From Bacillus pseudomycoides DSM 12442 (lineage in GTDB: Bacteria > Bacillota > Bacilli > Bacillales > Bacillaceae_G), in contig NZ_CM000745.1 of NCBI RefSeq assembly GCF_000161455.1, positions 803,697-867,696 on the forward strand: a DNA stretch of 64,000 nt, given 5' to 3'. The notes under the pieces were generated by a model. That model was given only the letters and a program-made list of their open reading frames with translations. It made no database searches and was not told the DNA's origin. Position 1 is the first letter of the stretch. Every line of letters starts with the position of its first letter. A program made the translations under genes and the position numbers. Of the stretch, positions 44,393 to 53,805 are shown piece by piece.

Positions 44393-45160
44393 ATGTTTAT
44401 GAAAAGAAAACTACCTATACTTACATTCTTAGCACTAATATTTAGTTTGATAGTAACTGTTTTTCCTACAAATTCTGCTTATGCAGCTGAGGACGATCGT
44501 ATACTTGATATTTATGGTGATCCAATTACCACAAATAAAGATTATATACTAGTAGACAAATATTTGTGGGTGACAGGTATTCCTTTTGAAAAACGAGTAG
44601 CACCCGTAGGTCAGAATAGACTTGGAATAACTTATGAGAAGTTTGCGGGTTGGCATTATGTAATTCAATATAAAAACTCGTCTTATTACGGTGCTGCTGA
44701 AAAGCATAAGGATACAAAAGGTAATGAGTATTATGGTACACCTATCAATTTTGAAGCACCGGCTGGAGTAGAGAGTGATGGATATGTAAGAAATAATACT
44801 CCAATTACAATGTCAATGTGGATTGGGGGATCAAATGCTGATGCAGGAGGAACAAAAAAATATGTAAATGCAGGCAATCGAAGCTGGATCTATTTTAGTG
44901 ACCAATCGAGAAGCACTTTAACAGTTAAGAAAAAAAATTCGAAGGAAATAGATTTAGTAACAGGTAAAACGGATTATCTTAGAGATAAACTTGGTAGACC
45001 TACTGACTGGTATAATGCAGATCCACAGCAATCTAGTTATGGAGTTATAACAACTTTCCAGCTAGAGACCTCAGAGCAACTATTTGCAAATCAAGATAAA
45101 TTGTGGGGAATATCTGCCCCTGAAGACTACGCTGGCTATGAATTAGTACCTTTACAATAA
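44393..45160 (+). CDS. Secreted protein of unknown function
   Basis: A 255-residue protein, AAGGAGG eight bases before the ATG. Signal peptide KLPILTFLALIFSLIVTVFP ends at AYA. The mature part starts EDDRILDIYGDPITTNKDYI, which recalls the first strand of Kunitz/STI-type beta-trefoil inhibitors, but this is only a pattern impression. It is rich in Tyr, Gly and Asn and predicted mainly beta strand (YYGAAEKHKDTKGNEYYG, WIYFSDQSRSTLTV); it has no Cys in the mature form. It stands between collagenase and phospholipase C genes and may belong to the same group of secreted factors: a toxin, lectin or inhibitor. Confidence 0.6.
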   Translation: MFMKRKLPILTFLALIFSLIVTVFPTNSAYAAEDDRILDIYGDPITTNKDYILVDKYLWVTGIPFEKRVAPVGQNRLGITYEKFAGWHYVIQYKNSSYYGAAEKHKDTKGNEYYGTPINFEAPAGVESDGYVRNNTPITMSMWIGGSNADAGGTKKYVNAGNRSWIYFSDQSRSTLTVKKKNSKEIDLVTGKTDYLRDKLGRPTDWYNADPQQSSYGVITTFQLETSEQLFANQDKLWGISAPEDYAGYELVPLQ

Positions 45161-45274
45161 AGCATCTATTAAATCTATCTAACTATATTACGCATTGTTC
45201 AATATATTTGCTAATAAGTTGCAATAAAAGCATATGAAGGAAATTTAGATTATACATCAATTGGAGGAATATTT

Positions 45275-46126
45275 ATGAAAAGAAAAATTTTAGCTATAGC
45301 TTCTGTAATTGCTTTAACAGCTCCTATTCAAAGTGTGGCGTTTGCACATGAAATTGACCGCCAAGATCCACCTATTGCTCTAAAATGGTCAGCGGAATCT
45401 GTACATAATGAAGGAGTAAGTTCTCATTTATGGATTGTAAACAGAGCCATTGATATTATGTCCCAAAATACGACTGTGGTGAAGCAAAATGAGACAGCTC
45501 TATTAAATGAATGGCGTACTAATTTGGAGGAAGGTATTTATTCTGCAGATTATAAAAACCCATACTATGATAATTCCACATTCGCTTCACACTTCTATGA
45601 TCCTGATTCAGAAAAAACGTATATTCCATTTGCTAAACAAGCAAAGCAAACGGGAGCAAAGTATTTTAAATTAGCTGGTGAAGCTTATCAAAATAAAGAT
45701 ATGAAAAATGCATTCTTTTATTTAGGATTATCACTTCATTATTTAGGGGATGTCAACCAACCAATGCATGCAGCAAACTTTACTAACATTTCGCATCCAT
45801 TTGGCTTCCACTCAAAATATGAAAACTTCGTTGATACAGTGAAAGACAATTATAGAGTAACAGATGGAGATGGCTATTGGAATTGGAAAAGTACAAATCC
45901 AGAAGAGTGGGTTCATGCATCAGCATCAGCTGCAAAAGCTGATTTCCCATCAATTGTTAATGATAATACGAAAAGTTGGTTCCTAAAAGCAGCGGTATCA
46001 CAAGACTCTGCTGACAAATGGCGTGCTGAAGTAACACCGGTAACAGGAAAACGTTTAATGGAAGCACAGCGTATTACAGCTGGATATATTCATTTATGGT
46101 TTGATACGTACGTGAATAACAAATAA
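45275..46126 (+). CDS. Zinc-dependent phospholipase C (PC-PLC family)
   Basis: A 283-residue precursor related throughout to the classical B. cereus phosphatidylcholine phospholipase C. Signal peptide MKRKILAIASVIALTAPIQS is followed by a short propeptide and the mature N-terminal Trp (KWSAESVHNEG), which is itself a zinc ligand. Other ligand regions are kept: SSHLWIVNRAIDIM, STFASHFYDPDS, SLHYLGDVNQPMHAANF and FHSKYENFVD. It differs at many surface residues from the well-known enzyme and is not followed by a sphingomyelinase gene, as that one is. It is probably a paralogue or variant. GGAGG precedes the ATG; no clear PlcR box was found before it. Confidence 0.92.
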   Translation: MKRKILAIASVIALTAPIQSVAFAHEIDRQDPPIALKWSAESVHNEGVSSHLWIVNRAIDIMSQNTTVVKQNETALLNEWRTNLEEGIYSADYKNPYYDNSTFASHFYDPDSEKTYIPFAKQAKQTGAKYFKLAGEAYQNKDMKNAFFYLGLSLHYLGDVNQPMHAANFTNISHPFGFHSKYENFVDTVKDNYRVTDGDGYWNWKSTNPEEWVHASASAAKADFPSIVNDNTKSWFLKAAVSQDSADKWRAEVTPVTGKRLMEAQRITAGYIHLWFDTYVNNK

Positions 46127-46212
46127 CAAAATACACTTATGCATAGGAAGGCACTGAAAAAGTGATTACTGTGAAAAAATAACGTGTATTTTATTAATAT
46201 GTAGAAAATGGA

Positions 46213-46256
46213 AAGGAGTTCATTACCTGTATATAGTAGGTGGTGAACTCCTTTTT
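46213..46256 (+). terminator. Terminator of the phospholipase C gene
   Basis: AAGGAGTTCA with ACCT pairs with AGGT and TGAACTCCTTTTT. Confidence 0.85.
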
Positions 46257-46264
46257 CTTCTTCA

Positions 46265-46525
46265 GTGGGCTTCTTCAGTGGCCTTATATATGGCAAAAGT
46301 TATTTATGCTATAAAGTGAAACTTCCATCAGCTGAATATACTTTAAAACCAGGTTCCGTAGTTGCTGGAGTTGTAAATAAAACAATCAATTCACCTTTTG
46401 CACAGTTTTGGCAAGGTAGCCATTATTGGGATACAGCTACAAAAGTTAAACCATCATCTACTTCAACAGGTGCAATTAAAACAGATGATTTAAAATTAAT
46501 TCGTTCAGATGTGTTAGAAAAATAA
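46265..46525 (+). pseudogene. C-terminal fragment of an unknown protein
   Basis: A GTG-started frame of 86 codons without ribosome site. The end (YTLKPGSVVAGVVNKTINSP, then FAQFWQGSHYWDTATKVKPS) reads like the tail of a secreted protein. Its start overlaps ATAAAGTGAAACTTCCATC, the terminal sequence of a bcr1 variant also seen at 58.96 kb, so the gene was probably cut by that repeat. A 13-base tandem duplication (CTTCTTCAGTGGG) lies at 46257-46281. Confidence 0.45.
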
Positions 46526-46563
46526 AATTGATCAAGCTGATCTTCACCCTCATCCCACCTAAC

Positions 46564-48441
46564 TCAAGAAGCATCCGCACCTTCAAACTGACTATTATAA
46601 AGCGAAGCATAGAAACCATCAGCCTTCAATAACTCTTCATGATTACCTTGTTCTACAATATCCCCGTCTTTCATGACAAGGATTAAATCGGCATCACGGA
46701 TTGTTGATAATCTATGAGCGATGATGAAGCTTGTTCTGCCTTCCATGAGGTTTTCCATGGCTTTTTGAATCAGCACTTCTGTACGAGTATCGATAGAGCT
46801 TGTTGCTTCGTCGAGTATGAGTATTTTCGGATCCGCTAGAAGGGCACGGGCAATTGTTAGTAGTTGCTTTTGTCCTTGGGATACGTTGCTTGCTTCTTCG
46901 TTTAGTTCCATTTGATATTTATTTGGTAAGGTTTTTACGAAGCTGTGAACGTGGGCTGCGTTTGCTGCTTCAATCACTTCTTCGTCGGTTGCACCCAGTC
47001 TACCGTAACGTATGTTTTCCATGATGGAACCATTAAATAGCCAAGTGTCTTGCAGTACCATGCCGAACATGCTGCGCAGGTCTTCTCGCGTAAAGTCTTT
47101 TATATCGTGACCGTCTATACAGATCGCACCGCTGTTTACGTCATAGAAACGCATTAACAGTTTTACGATTGTTGTTTTTCCTGCTCCGGTGGGTCCTACG
47201 ATGGCTACCTTTTGTCCAGGTTTAATATTAGCTGAGAAATTATTGATGATGATCTTATCTGGATTATATCCAAATTGAACATCTTTGAATGTAACTTCTC
47301 CTTTAACTTCTTGAAGCTTCACTGGGTTTTCTGCTTCCGGAATTTCTTCTTCTTCATCTAAAAATTCGAAAACTCTTTCTGCAGCAGCTGCAGTGGATTG
47401 AAGTACGTTAGCGATTTGGGCTACTTGAGCGATTGGTTGCGTAAAGCTTCTTACATATTGCACAAATGCTAAAATATCTCCAACTGCAATTGTTCTCTTT
47501 ACAGCGAGCCATCCGCCTAAAATGGATACAGCTACGTAACCGATATTACCGATAAACATCATAATCGGCATCATCATTCCGGATAAAAATTGAGATTTCC
47601 ATGCAGAGTGGTAAAGAGTATCATTCACCTCTTCGAATTTTTTCACTTCTTCTTCTTCAGTGTTAAAAGCTTTTACGATATTGTGACCACTATAAATTTC
47701 TTCAACTTGACCGTTCACGTGCCCTAAATATTCTTGCTGGGATTTGAAGTATTTTTGTGATCTCTTGACGACTCCCATGATGAGCATCATGGATACTGGC
47801 AGTATTAACAGCGCCACTAATGTCATTTGCCAGCTGATTGATAACATCATGATGAGTACACCGATGATTGTAATAACGGATGTGATGATTTGCGACATAC
47901 TTTGGTTTAAAGTTTGGCTCACAGTATCTACGTCATTTGTAACTCTAGATAATACTTCTCCATGTGTCGTTTTATCAAAGTACTTAAGCGGCATACGGTT
48001 GATCTTTTCATCAATTTCTTTTCTGAAGTTATAAGATACCTTTTGTGCGACTCCCGAAATGATATATCCTTGTATAATGGAAAACACAGTGCTCGCTATA
48101 TATAATCCAAGGAGCAGGAGGGCAATGTTTCCGATATAGGTAAAGTCAATAGCAGCACCGTGCACGCCCGTTACTTTGTCTACGAGTCCTTCGAAAAGTT
48201 TTGTTGTCGCTTTACCTAAAATCTTTGGACCGACGATTGCAAAGGCAGCACTACCGATTGCGAAAATAATAACGATTAGGATTGAGAACTTATATGGCTT
48301 TAAGTATTGAAGTAACTTATTCATCGTTTCTTTGAAATTTTTTGCCTTCTCAATCTTTCTCATGCCGCCGCCCATATGACCGCCGCCATGGCCACCACCA
48401 GGACTGCCTTGTCTTCTATTTTCTATTTTTCTATCACTCAT
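46564..48441 (-). CDS. ABC exporter subunit with canonical ATPase site
   Basis: A 625-residue half-transporter: a cytoplasmic Gly/His-rich tail (SPGGGHGGGHMGGGM), six membrane helices and an ATPase domain with GPTGAGKTT, NVSQGQKQLLTIARAL, Walker B ILILDEATSSID with the catalytic Glu, and the H-loop IIAHRLST. The signature has Gln for the usual Gly (SQGQ), which is common in heterodimeric exporters. It overlaps the upstream subunit gene by four bases. The pair resembles YfiB/YfiC, LmrC/D or BmrC/D multidrug exporters. The His-rich tail could bind metal. It is translationally coupled to the larger subunit. Confidence 0.9.
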   Translation of the reverse strand: MSDRKIENRRQGSPGGGHGGGHMGGGMRKIEKAKNFKETMNKLLQYLKPYKFSILIVIIFAIGSAAFAIVGPKILGKATTKLFEGLVDKVTGVHGAAIDFTYIGNIALLLLGLYIASTVFSIIQGYIISGVAQKVSYNFRKEIDEKINRMPLKYFDKTTHGEVLSRVTNDVDTVSQTLNQSMSQIITSVITIIGVLIMMLSISWQMTLVALLILPVSMMLIMGVVKRSQKYFKSQQEYLGHVNGQVEEIYSGHNIVKAFNTEEEEVKKFEEVNDTLYHSAWKSQFLSGMMMPIMMFIGNIGYVAVSILGGWLAVKRTIAVGDILAFVQYVRSFTQPIAQVAQIANVLQSTAAAAERVFEFLDEEEEIPEAENPVKLQEVKGEVTFKDVQFGYNPDKIIINNFSANIKPGQKVAIVGPTGAGKTTIVKLLMRFYDVNSGAICIDGHDIKDFTREDLRSMFGMVLQDTWLFNGSIMENIRYGRLGATDEEVIEAANAAHVHSFVKTLPNKYQMELNEEASNVSQGQKQLLTIARALLADPKILILDEATSSIDTRTEVLIQKAMENLMEGRTSFIIAHRLSTIRDADLILVMKDGDIVEQGNHEELLKADGFYASLYNSQFEGADAS

Positions 48442-50678
48442 GATGACAACTCCTCTCTTGAAAGTTGTGATAAAGCAATTTGCTTATAAACTTCACAGTT
48501 TTCCATAAGCTCTTCATGAGTACCAGTTCCAACTATTTTTCCTTCATCAAGTACAATGATCTTATCTGCATTCATGATTGTACTTATTCTTTGGGCAACA
48601 AGTAGAATAGTACTTCCCGCAATCTCATTGTTTAAAGCCCTCCGCAAGGCTGCGTCTGTCTTAAAGTCAAGAGCTGAGAAACTATCATCAAATATGAAGA
48701 TTTCCGATTTTTTCGTAAGAGCACGCGCAATAGAAAGTCTTTGTTTTTGACCACCGGAAACGTTCGTACCACCTTGTGATATTTCTGTACGGAAGCTTTC
48801 AGGTTTCGCGTTAATAAACTCCATAGCTTGCGCGATTTCTGCCGCTTTTGCGAGTTCTTCTTCAGTTGCTTCTTTCTTACCGTATTTCAAATTACTTTCG
48901 ATCGTACCTGAGAATAGAACTCCTTTTTGCGGTACATAACCAATTTTCTCTCTTAATTCCTTCTGAGATACTTCTCTAATATCCGTGCCATCTATTAATA
49001 TTTGGCCGCTTGTTACATCGTAAAAGCGTGGAATTAAGTTGATTAATGTTGATTTACCGCTACCTGTACTTCCGATGAAAGCTGTCGTTTCTCCAGGTTT
49101 TGCGGTAAAGGTAATATTGGAAAGCACATCTTCTTCTGCACCTGGATATTTAAAGCTAACATTTTTAAATTCAACGTAGCCTCTCTTGTCAGAGGCAAAT
49201 GTTTTTGGCTCCGCTGCGTCATGAATAGAAAGGTCAGTATCTAAAACTTCTGCAATGCGCTGTGCGGATACAGAAGCACGCGGAACCATAATGGATACCA
49301 TAGAAATCATTAAGAAGGCCATGATGATTTGCATTGTATATTGCATAAATGCCATCATATCACCAACTTGCATATGTCCCATATCCACTTGGTGTGATCC
49401 AACCCAAATAATAAGTACAGTAACGGCATTCATGATAAGCATCATCATTGGCATCATAAATGACATTAAACGGCTTACAAATAAATTAGTTCTTGTTAAA
49501 TCTTGATTTCCTTTTTCGAATTTCTTTTCTTCATGCTTTTGATTATTAAAAGCACGAATAACGAGCATACCTGTTAAAGATTCACGAGTGATCAAGTTAA
49601 TTTTATCTACTAACTTTTGGATACTCTTAAACTTAGGGATCGCGATGCTAAATAGACCAATGACTAAGCTTAAAATCGCGATAACTGCAACTGCGATAAT
49701 CCATCCCATTGAAAGGTCTGTAGTAAGTACCTTAATAATTCCGCCTATGCCTAAAATCGGTGCATAGAATACGATACGAAGCAGCATAACCATAAGTGTT
49801 TGCACTTGTTGAATATCATTTGTACTTCTTGTGATTAGAGATGCAGTGGAAAACTTATCAAACTCTGCATTAGAAAAGCTTGTAACCTTCCGAAATACTT
49901 TCTTTCTAAGATCTCTACCTAATCCAGCAGCCACTTTTGCAGCAAGTAAACTCACGATAACGGTAGCTGCCATACTTACTAAGGATAAAAGCAACATTTT
50001 TCCGCCAGAAGTAAGAATATAATTGGATTGAAGCTTATCTGTATTGATACCGATCTTTTTATATTCATTCTCAATGAATGAAACGGCTGACTGTGTTACC
50101 ATGCTGCCTGGCATATTCTTAAACTTTTCATCCGCCTTTTCTTTCATTGCATCGATTTGATCTTGAGGCAGTTTAGCAATTACTGCAAAAGGATCTGTAT
50201 TTGGCGGAAGCTTCGCCGGTGCTTTGTTATCACCTGGCGCAGTGAAAGCAGATGAGCCGTCTTTTTCAATTCCTTGTGTAATTAACATTGGTTTCCCGAA
50301 TATATCGTTAAGTTCGTTAATTGTATTTTTATCCTCTGTATGTAGCTTATAAAGCGGTTCTTTATCAAGCTGCGGATAATCTTTTAAGTCATTTTTCAGC
50401 TCACTTTGAGAAAGATTATTCTTATCTAAAAGTACATAGTTGTCATCTACTTTTTTCTTCTCATTTTCATTCATAAAGAGTGTAAGTTTATCGAGCTCAC
50501 TTTTACGAATAACCCCAGGTACTGCGTTTTCTACACCTTTTTGCTGAATACCTACATTCACAATGTTAGACATGTAGTCTGGCAGTGACAGGTCACATAC
50601 GGCTTGTATGGATAATAGACATATAACTGCAATGATTGAGGCAACAAATGGTTTTAAATGTTTGATGATCTTTAACAT
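48438..50678 (-). CDS. ABC exporter subunit with degenerate ATPase site and large outer loop
   Basis: A 746-residue partner. About 190 extra residues sit between the first two membrane helices (NAVPGVIRKSELDKLTLFMN to MLLLSLVSMAATV), forming an extracellular domain as in heterodimeric exporters of the BmrD/LmrD type. The ATPase domain has GSTGSGKST and a good NVSGGQKQRLSIARAL signature, but Walker B ends in Asp (IFIFDDSFSALD) and the H-loop His is Gln (LLVAQRIST), so its own site is inactive in hydrolysis. It thus complements the smaller subunit, giving one active and one silent site. It is the first gene of the operon. Confidence 0.9.
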   Translation of the reverse strand: MLKIIKHLKPFVASIIAVICLLSIQAVCDLSLPDYMSNIVNVGIQQKGVENAVPGVIRKSELDKLTLFMNENEKKKVDDNYVLLDKNNLSQSELKNDLKDYPQLDKEPLYKLHTEDKNTINELNDIFGKPMLITQGIEKDGSSAFTAPGDNKAPAKLPPNTDPFAVIAKLPQDQIDAMKEKADEKFKNMPGSMVTQSAVSFIENEYKKIGINTDKLQSNYILTSGGKMLLLSLVSMAATVIVSLLAAKVAAGLGRDLRKKVFRKVTSFSNAEFDKFSTASLITRSTNDIQQVQTLMVMLLRIVFYAPILGIGGIIKVLTTDLSMGWIIAVAVIAILSLVIGLFSIAIPKFKSIQKLVDKINLITRESLTGMLVIRAFNNQKHEEKKFEKGNQDLTRTNLFVSRLMSFMMPMMMLIMNAVTVLIIWVGSHQVDMGHMQVGDMMAFMQYTMQIIMAFLMISMVSIMVPRASVSAQRIAEVLDTDLSIHDAAEPKTFASDKRGYVEFKNVSFKYPGAEEDVLSNITFTAKPGETTAFIGSTGSGKSTLINLIPRFYDVTSGQILIDGTDIREVSQKELREKIGYVPQKGVLFSGTIESNLKYGKKEATEEELAKAAEIAQAMEFINAKPESFRTEISQGGTNVSGGQKQRLSIARALTKKSEIFIFDDSFSALDFKTDAALRRALNNEIAGSTILLVAQRISTIMNADKIIVLDEGKIVGTGTHEELMENCEVYKQIALSQLSREELSS

Positions 50679-50738
50679 TTAATTCATCTCTCCATTTTCC
50701 TTTTCTAATTTTTTTAGCTTTTACTTCGGTTCATTCCT

Positions 50739-50852
50739 TTATTCTTCGTATTCTTCAGGAATGCATTCTAGCAGCTCTTTACGTTTTCGACCACAGATTA
50801 ATTCTATGACTCTATGAAGATATGATGCAACTTTTAGGGTGGAGAATTTCAT
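50739..50852 (-). CDS. Possible 37-residue ORF upstream of the ABC operon (likely remnant)
   Basis: An open frame on the same strand as the ABC genes reads MKFSTLKVASYLHRVIELIC, then GRKRKELLECIPEEYEE. It has no ribosome site and remains open about eight codons before the ATG, so it looks like the C-terminus of a lost gene, perhaps a regulator that once led the exporter operon. Family not recognised. Confidence 0.25.
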   Translation of the reverse strand: MKFSTLKVASYLHRVIELICGRKRKELLECIPEEYEE

Positions 50853-51050
50853 AATGAATTTGTTAAAGAATTTTAAACTATATATACATCAATTAAAAAC
50901 CGGACATAAAACCCTTCTTTTTAGGTAGGAGAGAGCATCTGGCCATGCATAGAAGCGGTCAGGGCCTTTTTCTGCCACATGCGAAGTAAAAACAGAAAGC
51001 GCAAATGAGTGTAGGTTACTTTGTATTCTGTATAGCAGGGATTTAGATGT

Positions 51051-51416
51051 CGAAAAATTAATTCACAAATTCGGTTTCAACTAAAGGAAAAAGGAGAATT
51101 CTCTGAATGGTCTGAGGACATTAGCATTGTAATGTTCCGTATTCTTCAGGAATCCATTACAAATGTAATACGTCATTCTGCTGCCAATGAAGTAGATGTA
51201 TGTATACAAGAACATGCACAAGAATTATCGCTCATTGTTTCCGATAATGGACAATTTTTAAGTGAAAATTTATACCAAAATGGTTTTGGAGTAAAAGGAA
51301 TGATTGAACGGTGTCAATCTGTTGGGGGAACTTGTAATTTTTCGGTTAATTCAGACGGGGGATTGAAGGTGGAAGCGATTATTCCTTTAATGAATCGTGT
51401 ATGTGATGAAGCCTAG
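51051..51416 (+). pseudogene. Sensor histidine kinase (NarL type) C-terminal remnant
   Basis: Only the ATPase part survives: FRILQESITNVIRHSAANEV (N box), LIVSDNGQFL (D box) and GFGVKGMIERCQSVGG (G box), ending RVCDEA. The sensor and His phosphoacceptor parts are missing upstream. It belongs to the HisKA_3 family of two-component kinases and is followed 18 bases later by a matching broken response regulator. Confidence 0.85.
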
Positions 51417-51434
51417 AGATAGGAGGGACGACGA

Positions 51435-51986
51435 ATGAAAACGATAAAAAATTCGAATCATGTTAGTGGACGATCAACCAATCATCAGACAAGGGCTGAC
51501 GTATATATTTAATAGTCAATCAGATATGGAAGTTGTAGGTGAAGCAGATAATGGTAAGGATGCCGGAAAGATTGCTTTGCGCTGCATACCTGATATCGTG
51601 TTGATGGATGTACAAATGCCGCCGGATATTTATTAAAGGATACTCAAACGAAAGAGCTATTAGATGGTGTACGTTCTATACAGCGCGGCGCCACTTTATA
51701 TAATAGCATGACAGCGAAACAAGCGCTCACAAAGATTATAAATTCTAGAGATAATATTTCAACAAATCAGCCTAAGGCTTCATCTTTTATAGAACCATTA
51801 ACAGATCGAGAAATTGAGATATTGTAACTCATAGCATATGGAAAGAAGAATAAAGAAATAGCAAATATACTGTATATTTCAGAAGGAATTGTTAAAACCC
51901 ATGTACATAACATTATTCAGAAACTTGAGGTGGCAGACCGCACGCAAGCTGTAGTTTTAGGGATTCGTATGCAATTAGTAAGATAA
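51435..51986 (+). pseudogene. LuxR/NarL-type response regulator, frameshifted, deleted and nonsense-mutated
   Basis: After GGAGG and ATG 51435 the frame is broken within ten codons. The correct frame reads IMLVDDQPIIRQGLTYIFNS and IVLMDVQMP (phosphoacceptor Asp), then jumps by deletion of about 30 residues to GYLLKDTQTKELLDGVRSIQ. The C-terminal helix-turn-helix has PLTDREIEIL followed by TAA in place of a Gln codon, then IAYGKKNKEIANILYISEGI and VKTHVHNIIQKL. The partner kinase is also broken, so the whole system is dead. Confidence 0.9.
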
Positions 51987-52053
51987 ATTGTTCTGAGGTA
52001 GAGAATTCGATTTATTATAAAGGGGGGAAGATACACTTTTGTAAAGATAATAT

Positions 52054-52193
52054 TGGGATAGCACCACATCGCCATCAACCTAAGAAAACAGGTCACCCCC
52101 CATAACGAAAACTTTACCTTTTTACAGTTATTTATGAGAATTCGACTCATCTTTTTCGTTTTTGGGACAATTAATCCCTTAAGTTGATAGATG
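52054..52193. repeat. Inverted-repeat mini-element (about 130 bases)
   Basis: The left end is GGGATAGCACCACATCGCCA with TCAACCTAAG and CCCCCCATAACGAAAAC. The right end is TTTTTCGTTTTTGGGAC with CCCTTAAGTTGATAGATGTG. The ends are inverted copies of each other and of those at 53.7, 55.6 and 58.7 kb. No gene is inside. Confidence 0.55.
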
Positions 52194-52377
52194 TGTAATG
52201 ATACTTACATTGTAACTGTAAAGTAACGATAATTACATTAATAGATATTTTGTGTCGTTAAATTAAAAAAGATTACATTTTTGTTACAAAAACTATTGAT
52301 TATATTTAAATATCATAATATAATTCTGTTTGTGGAAATAAAAACTAAAATTATTCATTATTTGGGGGATATGGAAA

Positions 52378-53565
52378 ATGAAGAAAGTTATTTTACCAGT
52401 TTTAATGTCTGCAATGTTTGTAGTTCCTGCAGTATCTCATGCTGAAAACCAAGAAGCTGTAAAACAACTTGCTCCAAAAACAGAACAGGCAATGCAGAAA
52501 ACAGGTTGGGTAAAAGAGGGGAATACATGGTATTTCTATGATCAAAATGGTGTGAAGAAAACAGGGTGGTTAAAAGATAATGGTACATGGTATTACTTGA
52601 ATGCGGATGGGGCAATGAAAAGTAATAGCTGGTTAAGTGATGGAGGAAAGTGGTACTACTTTGCTGAAAGTGGAGCAATGAAAACGGGTAATATTTTTAA
52701 TCAAGGTTCATGTTATTTATTAGGAGCAGACGGTGCGTTATATACGAACGAAGGCTGGGTTCAGTACGAAGGAGAATGGTATTACGTTCACCAAGGAGGA
52801 AACTTACACGAGGGCTATCTTGAATATAATGGTAAGATATACTACATGAATCCAGGCTCTGGAGATATGAAAGTAAACAATTGGATAGGTTCACATCCTG
52901 ATGGTAATTATTTCTTATCTGATGGAGCAATGGCAACTGGTTGGAATTTGATTAATAATGAATGGTACTACTTCGAAGAAAGCCGGACGCATTTTAATAC
53001 TCATAATGGTTGGCTAAGTTATAAAGGAAGCTGGTATTACTTTGTGGCTTCTAAGATGCAAACAGGTTGGATTGAAGATAATGGGAATTGGTACTACCTG
53101 AATGCAGATGGAACGATGAAAACAGGCTGGTTAAAAGATAAGGGCACATGGTATTACTTAAATGCAAATGGCACAATGAAAAGCTCAGCTAATGGGTGGG
53201 ACGAAGGTTGGTTAGATGAGGGAGGAAAGCGTTACGTTTTCGCTGACAGTGGTGCCATGTGGACAGGGAAAATGTGTGAAGGAGGTACTTGTTGGTACTT
53301 CAATCCAGATGGATCAATGTTTACAGGCTGGAAATTAATTGATGGTGAATGGTATTACTTTGATGATAAAACTGGAGCAAGCCACGCAGGTTGGCTAAGT
53401 TATAACGGGAAATGGTATTACTTTTATGATGGCCCGATGACAACAGGCTGGGTGCAAGATAATGGCACATGGTATTATTTGCAGTCTAGCGGTGCGATGG
53501 CAACAGGTAAACATTTCATTGATGGGAAATGGTATTCATTCAAAGATAACGGCGCTATGATGTAA
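52378..53565 (+). CDS. Secreted protein made of choline-binding-type (cell wall/glucan-binding) repeats
   Basis: A 395-residue protein. Signal peptide KKVILPVLMSAMFVVPAVSH ends near SHA. The whole mature protein is a run of roughly seventeen 20-residue repeats of the type GWLKDNGTWYYLNADGAMKT, the aromatic-rich beta hairpins that bind choline or wall polymers. Some repeats are longer or have Cys (GSCYLLGADG, EGGTCWYFNPDG), so disulphides may form. No enzymatic domain is present. It likely binds to the wall or to secreted polysaccharide as a standalone adhesin or as a partner. GGGGGA lies before the ATG. A terminator follows. Confidence 0.85.
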   Translation: MKKVILPVLMSAMFVVPAVSHAENQEAVKQLAPKTEQAMQKTGWVKEGNTWYFYDQNGVKKTGWLKDNGTWYYLNADGAMKSNSWLSDGGKWYYFAESGAMKTGNIFNQGSCYLLGADGALYTNEGWVQYEGEWYYVHQGGNLHEGYLEYNGKIYYMNPGSGDMKVNNWIGSHPDGNYFLSDGAMATGWNLINNEWYYFEESRTHFNTHNGWLSYKGSWYYFVASKMQTGWIEDNGNWYYLNADGTMKTGWLKDKGTWYYLNANGTMKSSANGWDEGWLDEGGKRYVFADSGAMWTGKMCEGGTCWYFNPDGSMFTGWKLIDGEWYYFDDKTGASHAGWLSYNGKWYYFYDGPMTTGWVQDNGTWYYLQSSGAMATGKHFIDGKWYSFKDNGAMM

Positions 53566-53625
53566 CAAAGGTTTTTTTATTGAATAAATGACATCAGATA
53601 TCTATTTTAAGATATTTCTATAATG

Positions 53626-53655
53626 AAAAAAGACACCTGTGAAGGTGTTTTTTTC
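53626..53655 (+). terminator. Terminator of the repeat protein gene
   Basis: AAAAAAGACACCT, loop GTGA, AGGTGTTTTTTTC. Confidence 0.88.
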
Positions 53656-53717
53656 ATCTCTTCTTATTAATCTAGGAAGAATAACGTTTATAACAATAAT
53701 GGGTAGTAAGTACTTTT

Positions 53718-53805
53718 AAGTTGATGGTAATGGGGTAGCACCACACATCCATCAAGTTAAGATTTTGAAATAACCCCAAAACAAAAATTTTATATCTCTA
53801 CAGTT
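53718..53805. repeat. Back-to-back mini-element ends
   Basis: AAGTTGATGGTAATG is one terminus, GGGTAGCACCA the spacer and CACATCCATCAAGTTAAG the facing terminus, followed by ATTTTGAAATAACCCCAAAA and CAAAAATTTTATATCTC, the body of the second element. The second element is cut near 53800 where the ankyrin gene remnant begins. Confidence 0.55.

Noticed and set aside
45215..45240. PlcR-like box before the phospholipase C gene
   Set aside because: TTGCAATAAAAGCATA has four mismatches at fixed positions.
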